From an uncultured Campylobacter sp. (lineage in GTDB: Bacteria; Campylobacterota; Campylobacteria; Campylobacterales; Campylobacteraceae): a stretch of 10,655 nucleotides of DNA. Positions within the stretch are counted from its first letter, which is position 1. Every line of letters begins with the position of its first letter. The DNA lies in NCBI GenBank assembly GCA_937896205.1, contig CALBNA010000194.1:1-10655 (forward strand). Reading direction: 5' to 3'. Position numbers and translations under genes: made by a program. Shown one piece after another: positions 1 to 6,090 of this stretch. Under the pieces are notes generated by a model, which searched no databases, was not told the DNA's origin, and saw only the letters and a program-made list of their open reading frames with translations.

Positions 1-240
1 GGCTTTGGGCGCTTACAGGACGGGTACTTTGACTGCGCAAACGGAGCGATTTTGTTTAAAGATCTGCACTGGGTTTTCGTACCTAAATTTTACGAGCAAA
101 CGCGTATGAACAGAACCGAAAAGCTTGCCTCAAATTTTATCCCAAATCCGCTTGAAGCGGTGCTGGACGCCATGACAAAGGCGGGTAAATTTGACCACGA
201 AATAGACGAAAGCGGGCTAAAAATTTACGGATATAGATAA
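1..240 (+). CDS. 3' end of an unrecognised gene (C-terminal 79 residues)
   Basis: Reading frame 1 is open from the first base of the window to a TAA at 238-240, so the gene begins outside and only 79 C-terminal residues are visible. A TTG at 52 could be read as a start, but the frame is open upstream of it (residues GFGRLQDGYFDC and onward), and no ribosome site precedes it, so I treat it as internal. The visible part looks like a soluble globular protein with several aromatics (LHWVFVPKFYEQ near residues 22-33). I see no membrane helix, metal-binding motif or repeat. It ends KIYGYR. I do not recognise the family. The next gene is on the same strand 101 bp later and has its own promoter-like sequence, so co-transcription is possible but not required. 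Confidence 0.7.
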   Translation, partial: GFGRLQDGYFDCANGAILFKDLHWVFVPKFYEQTRMNRTEKLASNFIPNPLEAVLDAMTKAGKFDHEIDESGLKIYGYR

Positions 241-292
241 ATTTGGCGCAGGCAAACGAAGTCAAATTTAAAGCCGCGCTTGCTCGCCAAAT
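241..292 (+). other. imperfect stem-loop directly after the stop codon
   Basis: ATTTGGCG (241-248) is perfectly complementary to CGCCAAAT (285-292). Inside these arms GCAA (252-255) can pair with TTGC (280-283) and CG (257-258) with CG (277-278), giving a longer bulged stem. It begins at the base after the stop codon of the upstream gene, so it may act as a 3'-end or terminator structure. No T-run follows it, so an intrinsic terminator is not well supported. Confidence 0.35.
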
Positions 293-306
293 GCAGCGAA
301 ATTTGA

Positions 307-336
307 TAAAATTTGACGAAATTTAACTAAAAGGAG
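307..336 (+). promoter_or_regulatory. -10 element and ribosome binding site of the DUF1963-like gene
   Basis: TAAAAT at 307-312, preceded by GA, matches the Campylobacter sigma-70 -10 style, in which a conserved -35 is usually absent. AAGGAG at 331-336 lies 5 bases before the ATG at 342 and fixes that start. The region is AT-rich, with five AAATTT words between 239 and 324. Confidence 0.5.
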
Positions 337-341
337 CAAAT

Positions 342-1478
342 ATGGGTGCTCATCTATGTCCAAAATGCGGCGAAAACACGATATATTTCGACGGCATCTG
401 CCACTCGTGCAGCCAAAGGCAGAGGCGGGATGAAATTTTAAACTTAAGCGCGGACGAAGTAGAAGCGATGATCTTAAAAATCGCAGATCGTATCGACGAG
501 ATCGAAAAATGGGATGAGATTTGCAATGATTTTTGGGCGCTTTTTAGCCTGCTGGGCATCCACGATCCAAGGATAGCGCGAGCTGCGGCGGCGAAGCAGA
601 TCTACTATCCGCCCGAGCTCTACTTCGGTGCGCCGGACGACGTAAAAGACGCACTCATAGCAAAGCTAAACTCACTAGAGGACAACTCCAAAAACGTGCT
701 AAATCACCTTCTTTGCGCGCTTGCCTGGCAGGGCGGCGAGCAGACGGCCGAGCTTTTTTACGAGCTGTATAAAAACACGAGGCCGTGGCGTAAAAAGCTC
801 TACGTGGGCACCAAGTTTTACGCAAAAATCGGCGGCTGGGAATTTGATGAGACGGGCGAGCGAAAATCTTTGGTTTTTGATAAATGCCTCACCGCAGTGC
901 GCGTAAAAGATGGCAAGCGCGCGAGCCAAGACGCAAATTTAAACCCAAACCAAAACGCGGATGAGTCCGTACAGATCGGCGAACCTACAGGCCAAAAGTG
1001 CGAGTTTTGCGGCTGCGAGATGCTTGATATGCTGCGCCTAAAGGCAACTGATCCGCAGCTTGCGTTTTTAAATTTAAAGCACGACGCGATATTTCGCTGC
1101 TGCCCGACCTGCGTCGGCTCGGTCAGATATTTTTGTAAACGCGGCATAGACGGCAAGATAGAGCTAAGTCATGATGGCGAAGGATTTGACGAAAACTACT
1201 TTTCGCAGGAGGATTTTGCGCGGCTGTGCGGTATGAAATTTAAACTAGGCGGCGAAGTTTCCCCGTTTTACGGCTGTTTTAGCGAGCTTGATACGACCGT
1301 GGGCGGCTATCCGCAGTGGGTGCAGGACGCCGAGTATCTAACCTGCCCTAGTTGCGGCAGGACGATGAAGCATCTAGCGCAGATCCCATTTGGCGAGATG
1401 ATACAGGGCGAGGGAGTCATATACGTGCAAATTTGCGAGAAATGCGAGGTTTTGGGCGGCTGCTTTCAGTGCACGTGA
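342..1478 (+). CDS. Cys-rich zinc-ribbon protein with DUF1963/YwqG-like C-terminal region
   Basis: The protein has 378 residues with no signal peptide or membrane helix, so it is probably cytosolic. It starts with a likely zinc ribbon (C6-x2-C9 and C20-x2-C23). A helical region follows, roughly residues 30-160, and then a low-complexity N/Q/D-rich linker near 195-215. The C-terminal half carries more paired cysteines: C220-x2-C223-x-C225, C253/C254-x2-C257, C335-x2-C338, C365-x2-C368 and C374-x2-C377. The stretch GGYPQWVQDAEY at 321-332, followed by CPSCG and later IYVQICEKC, is the pattern I associate with DUF1963 (YwqG-like) proteins; this is from memory, not from a search. Relatives of that family have been proposed as immunity-type proteins near polymorphic toxins, but no toxin is visible here, so a molecular role is not assigned. 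An AAGGAG site supports the ATG start. The following gene is 50 bp downstream with its own promoter. Confidence 0.85.
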   Translation: MGAHLCPKCGENTIYFDGICHSCSQRQRRDEILNLSADEVEAMILKIADRIDEIEKWDEICNDFWALFSLLGIHDPRIARAAAAKQIYYPPELYFGAPDDVKDALIAKLNSLEDNSKNVLNHLLCALAWQGGEQTAELFYELYKNTRPWRKKLYVGTKFYAKIGGWEFDETGERKSLVFDKCLTAVRVKDGKRASQDANLNPNQNADESVQIGEPTGQKCEFCGCEMLDMLRLKATDPQLAFLNLKHDAIFRCCPTCVGSVRYFCKRGIDGKIELSHDGEGFDENYFSQEDFARLCGMKFKLGGEVSPFYGCFSELDTTVGGYPQWVQDAEYLTCPSCGRTMKHLAQIPFGEMIQGEGVIYVQICEKCEVLGGCFQCT

Positions 1479-1493
1479 GGTAAATTAATCAGC

Positions 1494-1523
1494 TATAATG
1501 CAAATAAAATTTAATTTAAGGAG
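1494..1523 (+). promoter_or_regulatory. extended -10 promoter and ribosome binding site of the 1529 gene
   Basis: A consensus TATAAT at 1494-1499, in the context GCTATAATG, lies in the 50-bp gap between two same-strand genes. A transcript starting about 7 bases after it would have a leader of roughly 20 nt containing AAGGAG at 1518-1523, 5 bases before the ATG. This suggests the downstream gene can be transcribed separately from the one before it. Confidence 0.6.
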
Positions 1524-1528
1524 AAAAT

Positions 1529-2587
1529 ATGGGGTTATTTGGTTTGGGCAAAAAAGCTGAAAAAGCGCAAATTCCAAGCACTTTTGCCGGCAGAGTGGAT
1601 AAATTTTGGGCGGAATTTAGCGGCGTGGTAGATGAGATCAAGGCTGATCTGGCGGCAAAAGAGTTTGAAAAGGCGATGCAAAAGACCGATGAAAAGCTTC
1701 GTATCTGCCTTGCCGAGCCATACTTTATGACGGGGCTCGCGGGCGACAAACTCGATCTGGTGCTAACTCCCGAGGGTATGAGACACCGCCTATTTTGGCT
1801 AAGCTTCATCAAAAACGCTATGCCAAAGCAGCTCGAGGGCAGAATGCTCTGCACGCTCGGAAAGCCGCGCGCGCCGCGAGGTATCGGCGGGATCGAGATG
1901 TACGATACGCACGTAAACGCCGAGGAGTCGATGATCTACGCGCAGTTTAACGAAAGCGACGTGGATATTAAAATTTACAACGAAAACCTAGCCACTCTGC
2001 TCGCGCAGGACGAGGGCAAGGCTTATAACCTTAGCTTTATCCTGCTTGACAATATAATCGGCGAAACGGCGATCATAAATACGCTAGGCGAGCTTGAGGT
2101 GCTAGCCGAACCCGAAGAAAACGGCGTGCCGCTAAGCGAATTCGCCGATCTGGTCGATGAGAAATTCGGCGAAAAAGCCGCGCGCGAACCGCTAAAGAAT
2201 TTTTTCAGCTATGAGATGGAGCCGCGCGGAAGCAAGGTACGCGAGGATGTGATCGTAGGCACCACCTGCCTGACTAACATCGTAAATCAATATCTAAACG
2301 GCGAGCGCGACATCTACAATGAAGCTTTCGAGCTTGGCATCAAATTTTGCTTTCTTAGCATCGATAACGGCGGCGACATGCAGGCGGGCTTTGATCTGAG
2401 AAACAAGATCGAGGACGAGGAGCTAGAGAGCTGCGGCTCGTTTTTGGAGATAATCGGCGGCGCAACCGGGCAGAGGCACGCATACATCGATCTCATCTGC
2501 TATGACGAGGAAAGGCTAAAAGAAAAGGTAAGCGAGCTTTGCAAAAAATATGGCGCAAGTATCGAAATCCACGACTTTAAGCGGTAA
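1529..2587 (+). CDS. two-part cytosolic protein of unknown function
   Basis: The protein has 352 residues, no signal peptide and no membrane segment. It opens with MGLFGLGKK, a short basic-hydrophobic leader common in cytosolic uncharacterised proteins. Residues about 20-115 hold a helix-rich segment (FWAEF, later DLVLTPEGMRHRLFW and LCTLGKPRAP). This reminds me of a family of uncharacterised bacterial proteins with an FW...F / L-V-T-x-x-G / K-P-R layout. Residues about 165-210 contain LLDNIIGETAIINTLGELEVL, and the end (265-352) is an alpha/beta region finishing AYIDLICYDEERLKEKV and IEIHDF. That end loosely recalls DUF695 or RraB-like folds, but I cannot confirm either. No catalytic motif is evident. 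It follows the DUF1963-like gene on the same strand, which may indicate related work, but its own TATAAT promoter argues against strict co-transcription. AAGGAG at 1518-1523 fixes the start. Confidence 0.85.
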   Translation: MGLFGLGKKAEKAQIPSTFAGRVDKFWAEFSGVVDEIKADLAAKEFEKAMQKTDEKLRICLAEPYFMTGLAGDKLDLVLTPEGMRHRLFWLSFIKNAMPKQLEGRMLCTLGKPRAPRGIGGIEMYDTHVNAEESMIYAQFNESDVDIKIYNENLATLLAQDEGKAYNLSFILLDNIIGETAIINTLGELEVLAEPEENGVPLSEFADLVDEKFGEKAAREPLKNFFSYEMEPRGSKVREDVIVGTTCLTNIVNQYLNGERDIYNEAFELGIKFCFLSIDNGGDMQAGFDLRNKIEDEELESCGSFLEIIGGATGQRHAYIDLICYDEERLKEKVSELCKKYGASIEIHDFKR

Positions 2588-2594
2588 ATTTAGC

Positions 2595-2628
2595 TGTGGG
2601 CGTCAAATTTAGCTTTTTCACGCCCACA
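2595..2628 (+). terminator. probable hairpin terminator after the 1529-2587 gene
   Basis: TGTGGGCGT (2595-2603) and ACGCCCACA (2620-2628) are a perfect 9-bp GC-rich inverted repeat with a 16-base loop, starting 8 bases after the TAA stop. The bases after it (CTATTTT) form only a short T-run, so termination on the plus strand is plausible but may be leaky. No T-run follows it when read on the minus strand. Confidence 0.5.
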
Positions 2629-2642
2629 CTATTTTGGAGCTA

Positions 2643-2709
2643 AATTTTGCTTTTGATGTTGGTTGTGACGGATTATTCCGACCATTTCTGCTAGCTCAAA
2701 AGCAAAATT
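2643..2709. repeat. 14-bp perfect inverted repeat with internal hairpin
   Basis: AATTTTGCTTTTGA (2643-2656) is exactly complementary to TCAAAAGCAAAATT (2696-2709). The 39-base interval between them contains a second small stem, CGGA-TTAT-TCCG, flanked by GGT/ACC with a bulge. The 3' arm can alternatively pair with TTTTGGAGCTA just upstream (2632-2642) through TAGCTC-AAAA (2692-2701) with one bulged base. No T-run follows on either strand and no open frame covers it. It could be a 3'-end structure, a small RNA or the relic of a small mobile element; the sequence does not decide between these. Confidence 0.6.
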
Positions 2710-2739
2710 GCACAAATAACTCTAGACCTCTCTGCGCTA

Positions 2740-2761
2740 GCTGTATTTTTAAATTTACAGC
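2740..2761 (-). other. small inverted repeat downstream of the Sel1 gene
   Basis: GCTGTA (2740-2745) pairs with TACAGC (2756-2761) around an all-A/T loop. It lies 26 bases beyond the stop codon of the minus-strand Sel1 gene, where a terminator would be expected. The stem is only 6 bp and lacks a following T-run on the minus strand, so this is a weak call. The rest of 2588-2786 shows no gene. Confidence 0.25.
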
Positions 2762-2786
2762 AATAAAGCCTATTTGCCTACTTACC

Positions 2787-3623
2787 TCAACGCAAATTTT
2801 TTAGATACTGGCACGCGCTAAATTCCCCGAGCTTGCAGCCCCTGTCGTAAAGTTCTTTGGCTGCGTTTTTATTCTTTTCTACGCCCATGCCTTTTTCGTA
2901 GGCAAAGCCCAAATTTGCACAGGCTAGCACACTCGCGCCCGAACAAGCGTTAGTAAAGAGCACAACGGCTCTTTCGTAGTCTTTTTTCACACCATCGCCC
3001 TTAAAATAGCAAACCCCAAGATCGGCACAAGAGTCCACATGTCCGCGCTCGCAAGAGGCCGCATATATCTGTGCCGCCTTTGCAGCGTCCTTTTCTACGC
3101 CGCCACCTAACGCGTAGCTTAGGGCGAGATTATAGCACGCCGTTTCCTCGCCTAGTTTGCAGGCTTTGGCAAACAACTCGTTCGTTTTTTTGCCGTCAGG
3201 ATAGACGCCAAGCCCATTGCCGTAGCTATACGCTAGGCTCGCACACCCCTCGCCTACGCCCTTTTCGCAAGCTTTAGCAAAAAACTCGTTTGCCCTTTTG
3301 TGATCCTGCGTCGCTCCCTGCCCGCTTTGATAAAGCAGCCCCAGATACACGCAGGCTTTGTCCGCGCCCAGCCCGCAGGCTCTTTCGTAGTATCGCACGG
3401 CTTTTGTAAATACCTTATCAAACTCGTAAAAATACCCAAGTCCCGCGCAATACATCGCGTTTTTCTCGCCGCCTTCATCGCAGGCAAGCTCTAAGTTTTT
3501 AATCGCGAGCGAGAGCCTTTTGCAAATCTCGTCGTTTCCCTTCTTGCACTCGTTGCTAAGATCGGCTAGCTCGCCGCCAAAAGACAGCGCCGCAAAAAAC
3601 GCAAGCAAAATAAAACGTCTCAT
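2787..3623 (-). CDS. secreted Sel1-repeat, Hcp-like cysteine-rich protein
   Basis: With the start at 3623 the protein has 278 residues and begins MRRFILLAFFAALSFGG, a signal peptide probably cleaved near residue 17. The open frame extends upstream to 3680, but those 19 residues would bury the signal and have no good ribosome site, whereas AAAGGAAA lies shortly upstream of 3623. The mature part is built of Sel1/TPR-like helix pairs, each ending in a C-x7-C pair: C26/C34, C83/C91, C119/C127, C155/C163, C191/C199, C227/C235 and C263/C271. The last six pairs repeat at exactly 36 residues; one irregular pair (C48/C59) falls near the start. This matches the Helicobacter cysteine-rich protein (Hcp) family, whose helix pairs are cross-linked by disulfides in the periplasm or outside the cell. 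Some family members bind penicillin or interact with host cells. A specific activity here is not shown; a binding or scaffold role is inferred from the fold. Confidence 0.9.
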   Translation of the reverse strand: MRRFILLAFFAALSFGGELADLSNECKKGNDEICKRLSLAIKNLELACDEGGEKNAMYCAGLGYFYEFDKVFTKAVRYYERACGLGADKACVYLGLLYQSGQGATQDHKRANEFFAKACEKGVGEGCASLAYSYGNGLGVYPDGKKTNELFAKACKLGEETACYNLALSYALGGGVEKDAAKAAQIYAASCERGHVDSCADLGVCYFKGDGVKKDYERAVVLFTNACSGASVLACANLGFAYEKGMGVEKNKNAAKELYDRGCKLGEFSACQYLKNLR

Positions 3624-3651
3624 AAACTCAAATTTCCTTTCAAATTTTATA

Positions 3652-3657
3652 ATTTTA
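3652..3657 (-). promoter_or_regulatory. possible -10 element of the Sel1 gene
   Basis: On the minus strand this reads TAAAAT in the context GCGGTAAAATTATAAAATTTG, placing a start site about 22 bases before the ATG at 3623. A second TAAAAT (3649-3644) overlaps it more closely but would put the transcript start in the ribosome site. Low-confidence choice in an AT-rich stretch. Confidence 0.3.
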
Positions 3658-3725
3658 CCGCCGTAAAGCGCCGAAACCAAAATGTCCGAAGTATAAATTT
3701 AAAAAGATTAAAATTCAAATTTAGC

Positions 3726-3747
3726 TAAAATCGCTATCAAAAAGGAG
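3726..3747 (+). promoter_or_regulatory. -10 element and ribosome binding site of the HIT gene
   Basis: TAAAAT at 3726-3731, in the context AGCTAAAATCGC, and AAGGAG at 3742-3747, 6 bases before the ATG at 3754, form a compact promoter plus ribosome site. The 130-bp divergent region 3624-3753 shared with the Sel1 gene holds nothing else I can support. Confidence 0.5.
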
Positions 3748-3753
3748 CTTAAA

Positions 3754-4125
3754 ATGATTTTTGAAGACGAGCTGATTTTCGTCGAGCGAGAAACGAGTGA
3801 AATCCCGTGGGTAAAAATTTTCACCAAAACGTCGTTTAAGGAGCTAACCGACTGCGACGAAGCGACGCAAAAAAGGGTATTTGAAGCAGTTTTAACGACC
3901 GAAAAAGTAATGAGAAAATTTTACAGTCCAACCAAAATAAATATCGCAAGCTTTGCAAACTACGTGCCGCGCGTGCATTTTCACGTGATGGCAAGGTTTG
4001 AGAGCGATAGCTTTTTCCCCGAACCGATGTGGGGCAAAAAGCAGCGCGAGGGCGAGCTAAATTTGCCTGATTTTGCCGAGTTTTCTCAAATTTTAGCGCG
4101 CGAGCTAGGCAGGGCCCGTGAATAA
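3754..4125 (+). CDS. HIT-family (histidine triad) nucleotide-binding protein, 123 aa
   Basis: This is a short soluble protein with the HIT signature near its C-terminus: NYVPRVHFHVMARF at residues 69-82, followed by FFPEPMWG at 87-94. HIT proteins bind nucleotides and typically hydrolyse phosphoramidates or nucleotidyl adducts. The classical motif is H-x-H-x-H-x-x; here the first histidine position is R73, with H75 and H77 retained. The VP-x-x-H-x-H core plus a downstream P-x-P-x-W-G resembles a proteobacterial HIT subfamily that, as I recall it, often has Q at that first position, so the change need not mean loss of function. The substrate is unknown. The stop codon overlaps the GTG start of the Cache gene by 8 bases, so the two are translationally coupled and probably share a message. 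Confidence 0.88.
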   Translation: MIFEDELIFVERETSEIPWVKIFTKTSFKELTDCDEATQKRVFEAVLTTEKVMRKFYSPTKINIASFANYVPRVHFHVMARFESDSFFPEPMWGKKQREGELNLPDFAEFSQILARELGRARE

Positions 4126-4969
4126 AAAAATACTTCTAACGCTCGCGATCATCATAGTAGCAGGCGTTTTAGCGGTTTATAAAGCGCGCTGGGACGAGCA
4201 GACGCAGACGGAAAATATCAAAAAATTTCTCGACTTTCAAACTCAAATTTTAAATAAAAATATCGAAGAGGAAAAACTCTCCGCGATGACGGTAGCTACG
4301 CTACTAGCGCAAAACGAGCACGTGAAAAAATGTATGAGCCAAAATAACCGCCAAATGTGCCTAGAGACGCTTGGCGACTTTACAAAAACGCTAAGCAAGG
4401 TGCCGATCTACGAAAATGCCAAATTTCACATCCACACGCCTGAGATGAGGAGCTTTGCTAGGAGCTGGATACCGCTATATAACGACGATCTAACGAGCTT
4501 TCGCCACCTGCTAGCCGAGGCTAAAAACGGCGTAGCAGCAGGCATCGAGGTCGGTCGCGGGGGTGTTTTTATCAGATCGGTCGCACCGATATTTGAGGGT
4601 AAAAAGATGCTCGGCAGTATCGAAGTGTTGCTTGATTTTAAGCATTTGAGCGACTTTTTTGCGCAGCAAGGGCTCGGACTTTTCGTACTACTCGACGCTA
4701 GCGCCGACTCTCCGTATCAAAACAGCAGCGACGAGGGCATCATCGACGGCTTTCACTTTATAAATAAGAGCTACGCAAATTTAAACGTCTTGCCGATGCT
4801 AAAGGATATCAAATTTAAAAGCGGAGGATTTTATCAGACGAATTCGCACGCCTTTACCGTTCAGCCGATGAACGACGCAAGGGGCGAGCGAGTGGGATAT
4901 TTCGTGATTTATTTTAACTCCGACTCAAAGGAGCGAAATTTAGCAAAGCTGGGCGTTTGGTTTGATTAG
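4118..4969 (+). CDS. membrane-anchored periplasmic Cache (dCache_3-like) sensor protein lacking an output domain
   Basis: The protein has 283 residues, with one N-terminal membrane helix (about 5-21) and the rest predicted periplasmic. Residues 104-175 (HIHTPEMRSFARSW, NDDLTSFRHLLAEAK, GIEVGRGGVFIRSVAPIFE, LGSIEVLLDF) match the pattern I know for the double-Cache sensor domain of bacterial chemoreceptors and sensor kinases (dCache_3 type). This predicts binding of a small periplasmic ligand. The chain stops at residue 283, where receptors of this type usually continue into a second membrane helix and a signalling or kinase domain; none follows. The GTG at 4118 is the only start that keeps the membrane helix, and it overlaps the HIT stop by 8 bases. 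The gene ends tail-to-tail with the histidine kinase gene, stop codons overlapping by 4 bases, so there is no room for a terminator between them. It may signal through a partner protein, or it may be a reduced receptor; this part is inference. Confidence 0.85.
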   Translation: MNKKILLTLAIIIVAGVLAVYKARWDEQTQTENIKKFLDFQTQILNKNIEEEKLSAMTVATLLAQNEHVKKCMSQNNRQMCLETLGDFTKTLSKVPIYENAKFHIHTPEMRSFARSWIPLYNDDLTSFRHLLAEAKNGVAAGIEVGRGGVFIRSVAPIFEGKKMLGSIEVLLDFKHLSDFFAQQGLGLFVLLDASADSPYQNSSDEGIIDGFHFINKSYANLNVLPMLKDIKFKSGGFYQTNSHAFTVQPMNDARGERVGYFVIYFNSDSKERNLAKLGVWFD

Positions 4970-6090
4970 TCAAGCAGGCTTTTTAAGTATGGCGAAAATT
5001 TGTAGGTAAAGACGCTGCCTTTACCTAGTTCGCTTCTCACGCCGTACTCCACGCCGTTTTTCACGCAGATGCTTTGCACGATATTTAGCCCAAGGCCAAA
5101 GCCGCCCTGCACGCCTTCGTCTCTAACGTAGCGTTTCCAAATTTTACTCGTGTCTTTTATGCCTTCGCCCTCATCCTCTACTACGAGCACGATTTTGCCG
5201 CTTTTTTCAAAAAGGCGTAAGTTTATTATCCCTCCCTCGCGGCTGTATTTTACGGCATTGCTTAGGTTGTTATCGATCAGCCTGCCCGCCTCTATCTTGC
5301 TCATAAAAATTTGCAAATCAGGCTCGACGAAGTCGTAAATTTTGATATTTTTCGCCATCGCGATACCGCGCATATACCGCGCTCGCTCGAGGCAAAATTC
5401 GCTCAAATTTAAAATCTCGGGCGGAAATAAAATATATCCGCGCTTGATGTAGTACTCAGTGTCCTCGTATGTAACTTGCATTTGCTTTAGGGCCGAGCGC
5501 ATGCGGGTGACGTATTTGTTATCAAGGCCTAGCATTTCAAGGTTTATGCCGATGATGCCCAGCGGCGTTTTTAGCTCGTGCATCGCGTCGTTAAAAAAGT
5601 TATTCATATATTTTTTAGCGTCTTTATATGGCTTTATCCCGCTAACAAACGACAGATAAAGCGCGAAAAATACGACCACTAGCGCAAAGGCAAGAGTTAG
5701 GGCCGCGACGAATAAAATCCTAGCCGCGTTTTGCTTTTTGGCTAGCACGAGATAATAAAACTCGCCGTCCGCGCGAAAATAGGTCTTGTAAAAAAGATGG
5801 CCGTTTTCCTGGCGGGTGATAAATTTTAAATCGCTCGGGCGCGCGTCTAAATTTGAGACGATCTGCTTTTCTTTGAGATCAAAAACGCCGTATCTATATG
5901 TGAGCGAGATAGGCAAAGTCTCGTTTTTATCGAGCGCTTTGCGGATTTTGCCCTCGTACTCGAGTAGCTCGAACATATTTTTTGAGTATTCGTCTTTGGA
6001 ACTTAAATTTATGATTTCGTAGCTTTGAAATATAAACAAAGCCATGATGATAAAAGTGGCTAAAATAGGGATTTTAAGATTTTGAAACAT
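4966..6090 (-). CDS. two-component sensor histidine kinase
   Basis: This is a 374-residue inner-membrane kinase. TM1 lies near 7-24, a periplasmic sensor of about 95 residues follows (25-120), and TM2 is near 124-148. The cytoplasmic kinase core follows with no clear HAMP domain. The phospho-accepting histidine is H171 in NDAMHELKTPLG. The ATP-binding part shows an N-box with N278 (NLSNAVKYS), a G1 box DEGEG at 306-310 and a G2 box GGFGLGLNIV at 329-338, so it looks catalytically intact. The sensor region has no fold I can name. It starts 17 bases inside the response regulator gene, with no strong ribosome site, which points to translational coupling in one operon. I cannot assign it confidently to a named Campylobacter system (CprRS-type is one possibility to test). 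Its 3' end overlaps the convergent Cache gene. Confidence 0.92.
   Translation of the reverse strand: MFQNLKIPILATFIIMALFIFQSYEIINLSSKDEYSKNMFELLEYEGKIRKALDKNETLPISLTYRYGVFDLKEKQIVSNLDARPSDLKFITRQENGHLFYKTYFRADGEFYYLVLAKKQNAARILFVAALTLAFALVVVFFALYLSFVSGIKPYKDAKKYMNNFFNDAMHELKTPLGIIGINLEMLGLDNKYVTRMRSALKQMQVTYEDTEYYIKRGYILFPPEILNLSEFCLERARYMRGIAMAKNIKIYDFVEPDLQIFMSKIEAGRLIDNNLSNAVKYSREGGIINLRLFEKSGKIVLVVEDEGEGIKDTSKIWKRYVRDEGVQGGFGLGLNIVQSICVKNGVEYGVRSELGKGSVFTYKFSPYLKSLLD

Noticed and set aside
818..1156. 112-residue minus-strand frame inside the DUF1963-like gene
   Set aside because: Antisense shadow of a well-supported gene with its own promoter and ribosome site; no independent signals.
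1516..1854. 112-residue minus-strand frame over the start of the 1529 gene
   Set aside because: Serine-rich shadow translation overlapping the promoter and start of a better-supported gene.
2643..2709. CRISPR repeat, attachment site or insertion-sequence end
   Set aside because: There is a single inverted repeat with no repeated unit, no flanking duplication that I can see and no transposase or integrase nearby.
2740..2761. Strong intrinsic terminator for the Sel1 gene
   Set aside because: The stem is only 6 bp and no T-run follows on the minus strand, so it is kept only as a weak structural note.
3624..3680. Upstream extension of the Sel1 gene to an ATG at 3680
   Set aside because: It would put 19 residues before a clear signal peptide and covers promoter-like sequence; the 3623 start has a ribosome site.
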